NCBI RefSeq assembly: GCF_007860135.1
Contig: NZ_SJPV01000001.1
Location: 1,175,299 to 1,239,298 of the forward strand
DNA length: 64,000 nucleotides
Direction of reading: 5' to 3'
DNA from: Novipirellula artificiosorum
Lineage (GTDB): Bacteria > Planctomycetota > Planctomycetia > Pirellulales > Pirellulaceae
Shown here: positions 8,312 to 18,000 of the stretch, in pieces
Layout: every line of letters begins with the position of its first letter
Numbering within the stretch: position 1 is the first letter of the stretch
Notes under the pieces: generated by a model
What the model saw: only the letters and a program-made list of their open reading frames with translations
What the model was told of the DNA's origin: nothing
Database searches by the model: none
Position numbers and translations under genes: made by a program

Positions 8312-9976
8312 CTACAAATCGGCAATGCATGGGGTCGTTTCATAGGTTTGGCTTTGCATGCTCTGAACACTCTCAAGAAGGGATTGAAAAGCGATCGGTT
8401 TCACGAGATGTAGATCAAATCCCGCTTGTGCGGCCAACTCGCGCCCTTGGCTACTTCCCCAGCCTGTTAGCGCAATCAACTTGACCTCGGAAAGTTGCCT
8501 CGAACGACGCATTCTGCGAGCAACTTCGTAACCATCCATTCCCGGCAAGCCAATGTCCATCACAATCACGGCGGGGCTTTGCTCAATCGCCTTGCTGATC
8601 GCCTCGATGCCGTCGTGCGCCAGCTGAACTTGATAGCCCTCGGTACAAAATAGGTCTCGCAGTATCAACGATGCGTCAAGATTATCGTCGACCAAGAGCA
8701 ATTTGCAGACGGGTTGTTTGGCTGCGACGAAACATTCACGGCCAGTGCGATTCTCCGTGGCGTCGTCTCCGTTCAAGAAATCTTCCCCGACACAATCGCC
8801 GTCCCCAACGTTGAGGGTGGGTAACGTCACGGTAAAGCAACTGCCCAAGCCCGGTCCGCGGCTTTCGGCAGACAGTGTTCCATCGTGCAAGTCAACTAAA
8901 CGCTTGGCGATGGTCAATCCCACTCCCAACCCGCCGTACTCTCGAGTTCGGCTAGCGTCAATTTGTACGAAAGGCTCGAAAATGCGCTCAGCGTGGTCAG
9001 CGGCAAATCCAATTCCGGTATCGCTAATGGCAATCGACGCGGTATCGTCATGTCGTTCAAGAACGAGCGTGATCCGGCCGGACTCAGGGGTGTATTTCGA
9101 GGCGTTTCCTAACAGGTTCGCAGTCAATTGAGCAAGCCGAACTTGATCACCATTGACCCAGATCGGTGTGTCAGGAATCAAGTATTGAAACCGTTGAGAT
9201 TTTACCGACATCGCATTCTCGATCATTTCGATCGCATCATCGACAGATGCCCGAAGATCAAATCGCTGAACCAACAACTCAATGTGCCCGCGACAAAAAC
9301 GAGAGACTTCTAAGAGATCGTCCGTGATACGAATCAGATGCATCGTTTGACGATGGATAACTTCTCTGACACGCCGCACGGTTTTTGGCGCATCTTCGTT
9401 CCGCTCTAACAGCGCCATGCTCGACCGAATCGGTGCCAGTGGGTTCCGTAATTCGTGTGCTAACAGTGCTAAAAACTCATCTTTGCGTTTATCGGCTTGT
9501 TGCAGGTCCATCCCCAAACGGACATTCTCTGCAGCTCGGTTTTCCGCTAAGACTCGCTGACGTTCGGCGCGATCAAAAAGAAAAATTGCAACGCAATTGA
9601 CAACAACATAAATCACCAATTGCACAAGCTCCGGCACACCTTCAATCCACAAATTGGAAGCTGGAGCAATGAAGAAATGAGCTGCCGCCAATGTTCCAAG
9701 TGTGATTGCAAGCACAGCAGGTCCGCTTCCTGCCACCCACGCGGTCAACAAAACGCTCAAGTAGAATAAGCTAAATGGGCACTCCTCATTTAACCAAGGT
9801 TGCAATAGCCAGCGAAACCAAATAACGACAGCCGTACTCAGGAACGCAATCGCATAGCGACCAATGTCAATCATCCACGAATGAACATTTTGGTGCTGCG
9901 CGCGGCGCGAAAGAACTAGCATTGCCAGAGATCCTCCTATAAACATGCCAGTGCTTGCTGAACGCAAAGCAATCAT
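8312..9976 (-). CDS. hybrid sensor histidine kinase with C-terminal receiver domain
   Basis: Membrane sensor kinase of 554 residues. Residues about 10-135 hold four to five hydrophobic segments resembling the DUF4118/KdpD-like four-helix unit. Next come a short coiled coil, a HisKA domain with phospho-accepting His174 (LLAHELRNPL), and an HATPase domain with N box (NLLGNASKY), G1 box (DTGIGF) and G2 box (GGLGVGLTIAKRL). A receiver domain ends the protein, with an acidic pocket (LLLVDDN), phospho-Asp (VIVMDIGLPGMDG), Thr (ALTGWG) and Lys (VKPI). There is no periplasmic sensing loop of note, so the signal is probably sensed in or near the membrane. No clear ribosome-binding site precedes 9976; an alternative ATG is at 9946. 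Its 5' end overlaps an opposing sigma-factor fragment. Confidence 0.9.
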   Translation of the reverse strand: MIALRSASTGMFIGGSLAMLVLSRRAQHQNVHSWMIDIGRYAIAFLSTAVVIWFRWLLQPWLNEECPFSLFYLSVLLTAWVAGSGPAVLAITLGTLAAAHFFIAPASNLWIEGVPELVQLVIYVVVNCVAIFLFDRAERQRVLAENRAAENVRLGMDLQQADKRKDEFLALLAHELRNPLAPIRSSMALLERNEDAPKTVRRVREVIHRQTMHLIRITDDLLEVSRFCRGHIELLVQRFDLRASVDDAIEMIENAMSVKSQRFQYLIPDTPIWVNGDQVRLAQLTANLLGNASKYTPESGRITLVLERHDDTASIAISDTGIGFAADHAERIFEPFVQIDASRTREYGGLGVGLTIAKRLVDLHDGTLSAESRGPGLGSCFTVTLPTLNVGDGDCVGEDFLNGDDATENRTGRECFVAAKQPVCKLLLVDDNLDASLILRDLFCTEGYQVQLAHDGIEAISKAIEQSPAVIVMDIGLPGMDGYEVARRMRRSRQLSEVKLIALTGWGSSQGRELAAQAGFDLHLVKPIAFQSLLESVQSMQSQTYETTPCIADL

Positions 9977-10196
9977 TACGTTTCAGGAAGAAAAGCCCAC
10001 TTCGACACAAGACTTCGAGTTGTGTCATGCCCTCGCTCAACTTGCTCCCGAACTACGAGCCATCTTTATGCTTAAAGAGGAAAGCGGCTTGTCCTACCAA
10101 GAGATCGCTCAGACGCTGAACATCCCCGAAGGCACGGTCGGTTCAAGGTTAAACCGAGCACGTCGGGCATTGCGGAAGCTCCTAACGTCGTGGTGA
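9945..10196 (+). pseudogene. orphan sigma-70 region 4 fragment of an ECF sigma factor
   Basis: From about codon 24 the frame reads as sigma region 4.2: LAPELRAIFMLKEESGLSYQ, then EIAQTLNIPEGTVGSRLNRARR, a complete helix-turn-helix. Region 2, which binds the -10 element and core RNA polymerase, is absent upstream. The first 20 or so residues overlap the start of the divergent histidine kinase gene in antisense (9945-9976). I read this as the 3' remnant of an ECF gene cut by whatever brought in the kinase. A stand-alone region-4-like regulator is a less likely alternative. It converges on the TolC-like gene 13 bases further on. Confidence 0.65.
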
Positions 10197-10209
10197 CGAG
10201 AAGCCACCC

Positions 10210-11910
10210 CTACGGGCAACCCACGGTCCGATCGAGCTGTGCAACCGTACCTGCCAAGGTGGCGTCGATGCGGGCGACTTGGGTCTCGAACATCAACAGC
10301 TCGCGGTAAGTTTCGATCAAGGTGAAGAAGTCAGTGCGTTTGCCTCGGTAGTCAGCGATCGAAAGTTTGAGCGTGTCTTCGGTGCGCGGAATGATGCGGT
10401 CTTTGTACAGGTCACGCTGCTCATTCAGGGCATCGGCTTGAACGATCAGGCGGCGAATTTTTCCATACAGGTCGTCGCGTTCGGCTTCCCAACGGCGGGT
10501 CGTGCTGCTGGTTCGATGCGAAGCTTCGCGGATGCCTGCATTGATTTTGTCTCGCCAGATTGGAAGGGTGGTACCAAAGCTAAGGCTGACGTTGTCATGG
10601 CCATTTGCGACGGGACTGAGCACTTTGTAGTCGTCACTGATCAAACTCCAATTGATGCCGACGTTGAAGTCTGGGAATTTTTGCAAGCAGGCCAGAGTCT
10701 GCCTGTCGCGATCACGCTGGATCTCCCAAGCAAGTCCGCGAAGTTTTGGATTGCACTGCTCGGCCATAGCGATCAACGCTTCGATTTGCTGCGGCATCGG
10801 TGTCGTTGATAGCTCGTCACGGGCTTCCGGCATCATTGCCACGGGCTGCTGAAGCAGCGTAGCGAGATCCGCTTGTGCAAGCATTTTTTGCTTGCGAAGT
10901 GTGACGAGCTGATCGTCGAGTCGATCGGTTTCAAGTTGGGCACGCAAGACGTCCTGTTGCGAACCGCCGCTACGATAGCGTGCTTCGGCAACTTTAGTCA
11001 GGTCGGCGACGAGCTCTTTTGTTTCTTCAATAATCTTGATCGCTCGCGTTGCGAACCACACTTCGTAGTAAGCCAAACGTACCGACTCGGTGATTTCTCG
11101 CTCGATCGCATCGACTTCGGCTTGAACGATTTGCACCTCGCGACTAGCGATGACGGCTTTCGTTTTCAATTTGTTTGGATAGGGGACTGCCTGATTGATC
11201 GACATCTGGTGGCCGACTCGGCCACCAGCGGTTTGAAGGGCTTGGTCTTGAAAGGGCCAGAACGTGTTGTTGAATGACGGGTCCGGCAACGCTTTGACTT
11301 GCGGGATCACATTGTTCGCGGCGGCGACGCGCTGCCTGGCCGCCATGATCTTCGGGTGCCGCGACAGGGCTTCGGCAACGAAGTACTCGACAGGTTGGCC
11401 GGGGGTTAGTGAGGAGTAGGGAGCTGGAAGTGAGGAGCTGGGAGTTGCCTCCTCTTCATCGTCGTTCTCAAGAGTTAGGGGCTCGTTTGCTTCATTTTTT
11501 CCCTTTTTATCGACATCCGATTCGTCGACTTCCTGCTCGTCAACCTCCCGATCCTCGACTCCCGACTCCTGACTCACTTCAGGCGGATCGAGCTGCAGGA
11601 AGTCTCCAAAGCTTCGTTCCTCGTCTTCCTTGGGCGGTTGAGCGAAGAGGGCCGGCGATGCGATCACCACCACCCCGTCGTTGTAGCCAACGGGCAATAC
11701 CGCCGCTGTTTCCGGCTCGCTAAGGACTTGCTGCCCTTCGATGTTGCTTATCACGCCCGATGTCGGAGTCGTCACGGTCTCCTTCGCAAAGCCTGGTGCC
11801 AGCTGAACACGACGCTGAGAGGCACAACCAGACGCCGATGCGGCGACCAATGCAGCCAGTAGGAGACGTTTCGCTTGGGGTGTTCCGGGTCGAAAAGATC
11901 GCCGATCCAT
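10210..11910 (-). CDS. TolC/CusC-like outer-membrane efflux lipoprotein
   Basis: Outer-membrane channel component of a tripartite heavy-metal efflux system, 566 residues. The signal sequence ends in a lipobox (ASASGC, Cys about 29). Two outer-membrane-efflux repeats of long helices follow a linker, with typical features such as VAEALSRHPKIMAARQRVAA, YPNKLKTKA, LAYYEVWFA and RYRSGGSQQDVLRA. The acidic linker at about 110-175 comes from purine/pyrimidine-biased DNA of low complexity (11407-11445 and 11544-11577 on the plus strand) and looks inserted. The gene is divergent from the Cys-rich protein at 12044, sharing a 133-base promoter region, and belongs functionally with the CusB- and CusA-like genes downstream. 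Confidence 0.9.
   Translation of the reverse strand: MDRRSFRPGTPQAKRLLLAALVAASASGCASQRRVQLAPGFAKETVTTPTSGVISNIEGQQVLSEPETAAVLPVGYNDGVVVIASPALFAQPPKEDEERSFGDFLQLDPPEVSQESGVEDREVDEQEVDESDVDKKGKNEANEPLTLENDDEEEATPSSSLPAPYSSLTPGQPVEYFVAEALSRHPKIMAARQRVAAANNVIPQVKALPDPSFNNTFWPFQDQALQTAGGRVGHQMSINQAVPYPNKLKTKAVIASREVQIVQAEVDAIEREITESVRLAYYEVWFATRAIKIIEETKELVADLTKVAEARYRSGGSQQDVLRAQLETDRLDDQLVTLRKQKMLAQADLATLLQQPVAMMPEARDELSTTPMPQQIEALIAMAEQCNPKLRGLAWEIQRDRDRQTLACLQKFPDFNVGINWSLISDDYKVLSPVANGHDNVSLSFGTTLPIWRDKINAGIREASHRTSSTTRRWEAERDDLYGKIRRLIVQADALNEQRDLYKDRIIPRTEDTLKLSIADYRGKRTDFFTLIETYRELLMFETQVARIDATLAGTVAQLDRTVGCP
11407..11577. repeat. low-complexity gaggag-type DNA within the TolC-like gene
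   Basis: Plus-strand 11407-11445 is built from variants of gtgaggagtagggagctgg, and 11544-11577 from the complementary-looking ctcccgactcctgactcac. Both stay in frame with the TolC-like gene and encode an acidic, Ser/Pro-rich linker. A related purine-rich tract occurs in frame inside the cusA-like gene at 18043-18082. Confidence 0.55.
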
Positions 11911-12007
11911 GACGCTGGAGTCCTGATGAGCTATAATCGAACTGGCATAGTTTGCCTAACCGGTTAATTCCTGTTGAACTCTTCGGCCAAATTTCCGATA
12001 CAGTTGC

Positions 12008-12013
12008 TATACT
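12008..12013 (+). promoter_or_regulatory. possible -10 element of the metal-efflux operon
   Basis: TATACT lies 30 bases before the GTG start at 12044 within the divergent intergenic region. No convincing -35 sits at the standard distance, so a regulator-dependent promoter is possible. The evidence is weak. Confidence 0.25.
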
Positions 12014-12043
12014 GGGCATGGGTATCTTTTTCGGAACGTCATA

Positions 12044-12598
12044 GTGAGCAGCTCCCCCCTAATTCGTATCGCCGTTAATCTTTGTCTGATCGCTGCAATG
12101 GTGATTCAGCCGATGGTGATCGTGGCTGCGCGGGGAACATGTGCTCAAGGTCCGTGTTGTCAGGCCAAAACGGTCTGCCACGCTTGCAAATGTTGTGAAG
12201 TGAAATCGGATCTCGAGCTGTGTGGCTGCTGTAGTGGTGCCAAGGACGACGCCAGTGGTTGCTGCACCAAGGAATCCAAACAAACCAAGTATGACGAGTT
12301 GTTCGGTGAAATCCCCGCTATCGTGCCGGAGCCGCCGAGCTCCGACGTGGATGAGTTGGTTCAAGACCAAGTCGCGTTGTCATCGTGCATGTGTGGCATT
12401 CGATCGGAACCGTTTGTACCGGCACCTCATCGCATACCTGTCCCGCAGCTTCGTGAAAGGGTCTTGATTGCGTACTTGGATCACGTTGCATCGGATGCTG
12501 GGTTTTCGATTTCTCCAGATGACCCGATGTCACGATTGCCGATCGGCAGTCACTCACCGCATTTCTCTCAGCGGTTTCTTTGCATCTGGCGGATTTGA
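12044..12598 (+). CDS. exported Cys-rich protein of a heavy-metal efflux locus
   Basis: Small exported protein of 184 residues with unknown biochemical role. A hydrophobic N-terminal segment (about 8-30) acts as signal or anchor. A Cys-dense stretch (about 33-76) follows, with pairs and spaced cysteines (GPCCQAK, CHACKCC, CGCCS, GCCTK), then an acidic Pro-rich part and a C-terminal region with CMCG. The cysteine content and its place between the TolC-like gene (divergent) and the CusB/CusA-like genes suggest soft-metal binding such as Cu(I) or Ag(I). The GTG at 12044 is used as start; an ATG at 12098 is the alternative but would cut into the hydrophobic segment. The family is not recognised by name. 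Confidence 0.75.
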   Translation: MSSSPLIRIAVNLCLIAAMVIQPMVIVAARGTCAQGPCCQAKTVCHACKCCEVKSDLELCGCCSGAKDDASGCCTKESKQTKYDELFGEIPAIVPEPPSSDVDELVQDQVALSSCMCGIRSEPFVPAPHRIPVPQLRERVLIAYLDHVASDAGFSISPDDPMSRLPIGSHSPHFSQRFLCIWRI

Positions 12599-12878
12599 TT
12601 CTGCTGCGTTAGGAGTGCTGCGCGCTTGCAGTTCTTCAAAAAACAATTTGGCTTTCAAGCGATTGATGCTGCGCGCTCCGTCCTCCTGAAGCCTTTTCCA
12701 GATGCAATTCCCACGCGATTTGAGTCGCGTCACCTAAACAATGAACCGGTCACAGCCTGGAGGCAATGACTGGTCGATGATGCGATCCCCTCCATCGCAT
12801 CGTTGGCCAGTCGCCTCATGAGCTGATATTTGTGGATGGAACCACATTCGTTTGCCGGCAAACGTCGTGAGCACTGCC

Positions 12879-14957
12879 ATGAGTCAGGATGAACCTCGTC
12901 AACCCGATGAAGCTGAACCGAACACCTCGCATGAAATCGTGAACGAGGCTGCCGATACGCAAAGCGAGGATGAATCAACACCTGCGCCCACTTCCACCGG
13001 AGCCCCCACAGAAGCGACTCACGGCGGAATGCGGTGGCTCGTGCGAACCGGCGTCCACGCAGCGACCGTTGTGATTGTCGTTGGCTTGGTGTTCTTCTTG
13101 CTAGGCCTGGCACAACGAACGAAGTGGTTGACCGCTGATGGCTTCACTGGCGGAAAAGGCGAAGCCGCGGCAGAATCCGGGGGTGGCGGAGAAAAACGAT
13201 ACATCTGTCCGATGATGTGTACGCCACCCTCGACGGAGCCGGGGCGTTGCCCGGTATGTGCGATGGAGTTGGTCGAAGCGACAGGCGGAGGTGGTGGCGA
13301 TGGCATTTCGGTCACCATTGAATCCTCCGCTCGTCGACTCATTGGCATTCAAACCGCAATGTCGAAGTGGGGAGAAGTCAATCGCACGATTCGCACCATC
13401 GGCTCCATCGACTTCGATGAAAGTCGGCTCTCGACGATTAGCGCATACATCGACGGCCGGTTGGAGAAGATGTACGCCAATTATGCCGGCATCACGGTCA
13501 ATGAGGGCGACGACCTGGCGTTGATCTACAGCCCGCAGCTCTACACCGCTCAGACCGAGTTCATCATGAGCATGAACCATGACGGCAAGATCGGACGCTT
13601 TCAAATTTCTGGTGGCGATCTGAACAAGATGGCACGCGAAAACTTGGCCGAACTAGGCATGACGCAAAGTCAGATCGAACAGTTAGGGCAGTCCGGAAAA
13701 CCAATGTCGCGGATCCGCATCAAGTCACCGCAGGGGGGGACGGTGATCGAAAAGTCAGCCGTCGAGGGCGACTACGTGAAGACCGGTCACAAGTTGTATC
13801 GAGTCGCCGATCTGAGCAGCGTATGGTTGATGCTTGATCTGTTCCCCGACGACGCATCCTCCGTTCGATTCGGTCAGCAGGTTGAAGCGGAAATCCAGTC
13901 GTTGCCTGGCGAGGTGTTCACCGGCCGCGTTGCCTTCATTGATCCGACGGTCAATGCAACAACTCGAACGGTTCGTGTGCGCGTCGAGATCCTGAACTTC
14001 GACGGCAAGCTACGACCGGGTGACTATGCCACCGCTCGGGTGACGGTTCCCGCAATTCCGATGGACAAAGCTTACGATCCGGCACTCGCGAATAAATACA
14101 TCAGCCCGATGCACCCACAAGTTATCCGCGACGAACCGGGGACCTGTCCGTTGTGTGAAATGGCACTCGTCCCGACCTCCCAACTCGGATTCGCAGCGGA
14201 CCCCTTGCCGATGCAGCAAGTCGTCACCGTTCCACGCGACGCTGTGTTGCTGGCCGGCGAAAACAGCGTGATTTATGTCGAAACCGAGCCGGGACGTTTT
14301 GAGATTCGCCGAGTCACCGTTGGTCCGATGAATCGTACGGAAGCGGTGATTGTTGAAGGGCTTTCCGCTGGCGAGACCGTTGCGACGGGTGGCAACTTCT
14401 TGATCGACTCGCAAATGCAGCTTGCGGGCAACCCGTCGTTGATGGACCCAGCGAAGGCACCCAGCTATTCGCCAGGACCGCTTGAACTTCCCGAATCCAA
14501 ACCCGTTCTGTTGGCGACCGACGCCGGCAAGACGCTTGACCGGACCTACGACGCCTACTTTGAAATTCAATGTGCCATGGCAGCTGACCAAACGCCCCCG
14601 CCCTTCGCATTGAACATGTTGGTGGAAGGACTTCGCGAGCTGGAAATGTCGGTCGGCGTTCCCGATGAAGCACAACGCCGATTCGCGACCGCTCGCCGCG
14701 CGGCCTCACGCATGGATGGCTCGTTGGAAACGGCTCGCGAAGCTTATCGCGGCGTCAGTCACGCAATGTTGCTGGCGGCCATGGTTGCTCGTGGCCCGAA
14801 AACGGCACGGTCTCTTTACCACATGTATTGCCCGATGGTTCCTGGAGGCGGTGGGGATTGGATGCAAGCGGATGATGACCTCGCCAATCCCTATTGGGGC
14901 AGCGAGATGCTCAAGTGTGGTGAGCTGGTCGCGACGCTTGCTGTGGAGGTGCGATAA
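12879..14957 (+). CDS. cusB: CusB-like periplasmic adaptor of a heavy-metal RND efflux system
   Basis: Membrane-fusion protein linking the inner-membrane RND pump to the outer-membrane channel; 692 residues from the ATG at 12879. An acidic N-tail precedes one membrane helix (VVIVVGLVFFLLGLA). A heavy-metal-binding domain follows (YICPMMC, then CPVCAME), then lipoyl/barrel-sandwich and beta-barrel domains (RIKSPQGGTVIEK, GDYVKTGHKLYRVADLSS). A second heavy-metal module near residue 405 reads YISPMHP...CPLCEMA, with Ser replacing the first Cys. The C-terminus is a DUF3347-like domain (YCPMVPGGGG, NPYWGSEMLKCG). Start is uncertain: GTG 12867 and TTG 12852 are also in frame and no ribosome-binding site decides. 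It is followed at once by the cusA-like gene, so they probably form one operon. Confidence 0.9.
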   Translation: MSQDEPRQPDEAEPNTSHEIVNEAADTQSEDESTPAPTSTGAPTEATHGGMRWLVRTGVHAATVVIVVGLVFFLLGLAQRTKWLTADGFTGGKGEAAAESGGGGEKRYICPMMCTPPSTEPGRCPVCAMELVEATGGGGGDGISVTIESSARRLIGIQTAMSKWGEVNRTIRTIGSIDFDESRLSTISAYIDGRLEKMYANYAGITVNEGDDLALIYSPQLYTAQTEFIMSMNHDGKIGRFQISGGDLNKMARENLAELGMTQSQIEQLGQSGKPMSRIRIKSPQGGTVIEKSAVEGDYVKTGHKLYRVADLSSVWLMLDLFPDDASSVRFGQQVEAEIQSLPGEVFTGRVAFIDPTVNATTRTVRVRVEILNFDGKLRPGDYATARVTVPAIPMDKAYDPALANKYISPMHPQVIRDEPGTCPLCEMALVPTSQLGFAADPLPMQQVVTVPRDAVLLAGENSVIYVETEPGRFEIRRVTVGPMNRTEAVIVEGLSAGETVATGGNFLIDSQMQLAGNPSLMDPAKAPSYSPGPLELPESKPVLLATDAGKTLDRTYDAYFEIQCAMAADQTPPPFALNMLVEGLRELEMSVGVPDEAQRRFATARRAASRMDGSLETAREAYRGVSHAMLLAAMVARGPKTARSLYHMYCPMVPGGGGDWMQADDDLANPYWGSEMLKCGELVATLAVEVR

Positions 14958-15088
14958 TGGATTCTGTTTCGCTGTCGGCCCGATGGGGCTTCCTGTTTTG
15001 GCATTTAAGCCCTCGGTTGCAAAGTGAAGGCAAGCTCAAATCCCGAAGGGACGACAGCGAGAATCGAGGAGGAGGACAGCAATGCTAA
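14957..15088 (+). CDS. possible 43-residue coupled ORF between cusB- and cusA-like genes
   Basis: A 43-codon frame begins at an ATG sharing one base with the cusB stop (TAATG), seven bases after GGAGGT. It ends at TAA 15086-15088, overlapping the cusA start (ATGCTAA). The start-stop overlaps on both sides and the strong ribosome-binding site argue for translation, at least as a coupling device carrying ribosomes from cusB to cusA. The peptide has one weakly hydrophobic patch (ARWGFLFWHL) and a basic, Gly-rich tail. Part of its DNA (tcccgaagggacgacagcga) resembles a dispersed planctomycete repeat, which weakens the case for a conserved peptide. Confidence 0.4.
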   Translation: MDSVSLSARWGFLFWHLSPRLQSEGKLKSRRDDSENRGGGQQC

Positions 15089-18000
15089 ATCTCCTCATTC
15101 ACTTTTGTGTCAAAGAACCCTGGCTGGTGGTGTTGCTGACCGTTGCGTTGAGCGTCGCGGGTTGGGTGAGTTTTAAGTCGATTCCGATCGACGCAATTCC
15201 CGACATCGGTGAAAACCAAGTCATCGTGTTGACGCCTTGGCCAGGCCGCTCACCCAAGGACATTGAAGACCAAGTCACCTATCCGTTGAGCGTTTCGTTG
15301 CTTGCTGTGCCGGGGGCCGAATCGGTCCGTGGCAAGAGCATGTTTGGCTACAGTTTCGTGCAGGTTACGTTTGAAGACAAGATCGACTTCTATTGGGCAC
15401 GCAGTCGTGTTTCTGAGCAACTCGGCAGCGCTGCATCACAGTTGCCCGATGGTGTCGTACCTCAACTTGGTCCTGATGCGACGGGACTTGGGCAGGTCTA
15501 CTACTACACGCTAGAGCCACCCGACGAAGGCATGGGTTTGGCCGAACTTCGCAGCATGCAGGACTTTGTTGTGAAGTATGAATTGCAAGCGGTGAAGGGC
15601 GTCAGCGAAGTCGCTTCGATTGGGGGCTACGTTCGTCAATATCAGATCGAAGTCGATCCCGACAAGCTTCGGTTTTACAACGTGCCGCTGGACGCGCTGG
15701 TACTGGCGATTAAGGGATCGAACTTGGATGTCGGTGCCAAGACGGTTGAAACGACTGGCATGGAATTCATCGTCCGCAGCAAGGGATTCCTTGGCTCCGG
15801 AAGGACTGAAAAAGGGGACGGGGGTCTTTTGAGCGAAGTCGAAGGCGACGGAGGACAAAAGACCCCCGTCCCCTTTTACGTGGTCGAGGACATCGAAAGC
15901 ACCGTTATCTTGCAGCGCGACGGCGTTCCCGTTCGCGTTCGTGATGTCGCCAATGTGCAGATCGGTCCTGACTTTCGCCGAGGTGCGTTGGATTACAACG
16001 GAGCCGAAGCCGTTGGTGGTGTGGTCGTGATGCGATATGGCGAGAACCCGCGAGTTGTGATCGACCGAGTGAAAGAAAAGATCGCTGCGATTACCCCTTC
16101 ATTGCAAGGTGTCACCATTCACGGGGTCTATGATCGAAGTGGATTGATCGATGAAACGATGGCAACTTTGACGCATGCGTTGCGAGATGAGATCATCATC
16201 ACCGCGATCATTATTTTGCTGTTCCTCTTGCACATCCGCAGTAGCTTTGTCGTTGCGATCTGTTTGCCGGCAGCTGTACTGATGTCATTCATCGCGATGC
16301 GAGTGATCGGAGTCGGTGCGAACATCATGTCGCTGGCCGGGATTGCGATCGCGATCGGCACGATGGTCGACATGGCGATCATCGTTTCGGAGAACGTGTA
16401 TCAGCATTTAGCAGATTGGGAGAAAGGAGTGGAGAGTTCAGGGCCGACAGTTGATCGTCAGACGTCTGACGATCAACTGTCAAGCCTCAACGGACATTCC
16501 TTACGTCGCTCCGAGGTTGTCTACGAATCAACCGTTGAGGTTGCACCCGCCGTCGTGACCGCCGTGGCGACAACCATCGTCAGCTTTTTGCCGGTCTTCT
16601 TTTTGACCGGTCGCGACTACAAACTGTTTTCGCCACTGGCCTACACCAAATCATTCGCGATCGCCGCTGCGATGATCACCGCGGTAACGATCGTGCCTGC
16701 CTTGTGCCGGTTGATGCTGAGAAGCAATGTGCGTCGTAAAAGCACGGCTTTCATTGCCGGTATTTCGCTGGCGGGACTGCTCGGTTTCGCTTCGCATTTC
16801 CTATGGGGGGCACGGCTCGCCGAGCGTTTTAGCACGCAGACTTGGATTGTGACCGCGGTCGCAGCCGTGCTCGGCCTCGTTGGAGGATGGCAGTTGATGC
16901 GAGAACGAATTCGGCCCATCGAAGAGATTCCGTCGAGTCGCTTTGTTCGCTGGATTTACGCGGCGCGACTGCGACATGCTCTTCGTCACAAGGCCTTCGC
17001 ACTGTCGTTTCCACTGGTGCTGCTGGTCGTCGGTGTGGGTGCCTATACGGGGTTGCCGACCGTGCTGCGTCCAATCGAGAAGGTTGCGAACCTTTTCGGT
17101 GCGGAGCTGAATGATTTTCCTGGCTACGTAAGTGCCAAACACGTCTTCACCGGTTTGCAAAGTGACGACTGGATCGCGTTGGACGAAGGAAGTTGGTTCT
17201 ACATGCCTACGCTGTACCCAGCGGCGAGTTTCTCGCAGGCGATGCAGTTGTTGCAAACACAGGATGTCCTGATCGGGCAGATTCCCGAAGTCAAAGATGT
17301 GCTCGGCAAGATCGGTCGCGTGGAGTCGGCACTTGATCCCGCGCCCGCGGCGATGGTCGAAACGTACGTCATGCTCAAGCCCAAGCGCGAATGGCGAGAA
17401 GGGGTCACCGCACGTGACGTATGGGATGAAATCAACCGCGTCGCAACGTTGCCCGGTGTCACGCCCGCCTCGGCACTGCAACCGATCGAAGGCCGCGTCG
17501 TGATGCTGCAGTCTGGCATCAAGGCTCCGATGGCTATCCGTGTCTACGGAGACCAGTTGGACACGCTGGCCGAAGCCGCGATGGACGTCGCCGCCGAGCT
17601 AAAAAAGTCACCGCTGATTAATGCCGGCACGGTTAATCCCGATATCGTCCTTGGCAAACCCTACGTCGAGTTTTCAGTCGATCGTGAGGCGGCTTCACGG
17701 TACGGAATGAGTTCGGCGATGGTGAACCAGACCATCGAAGCGGCGCTCGGCGGGATGAACCTGATTAAGACGGTCGAAGGACGCGAGCGATACCCTGTGC
17801 GGCTTCGATACAACCGCGATCTTCGCGAACAAATCGACGGGTTGAAGCGTTTGCCAGTCGTCACGCATTCGGGGGCCGTCGTGCCGTTGGAGGAACTTGC
17901 AAAGTTGGAAACGACCTGGGGGCCAGGTGCGATCAACAGTGAAAACGGTCGGCTTGTCGCCCACGTTTCTTTCATGACTAACGGCGTGAAAGGGGATTTG

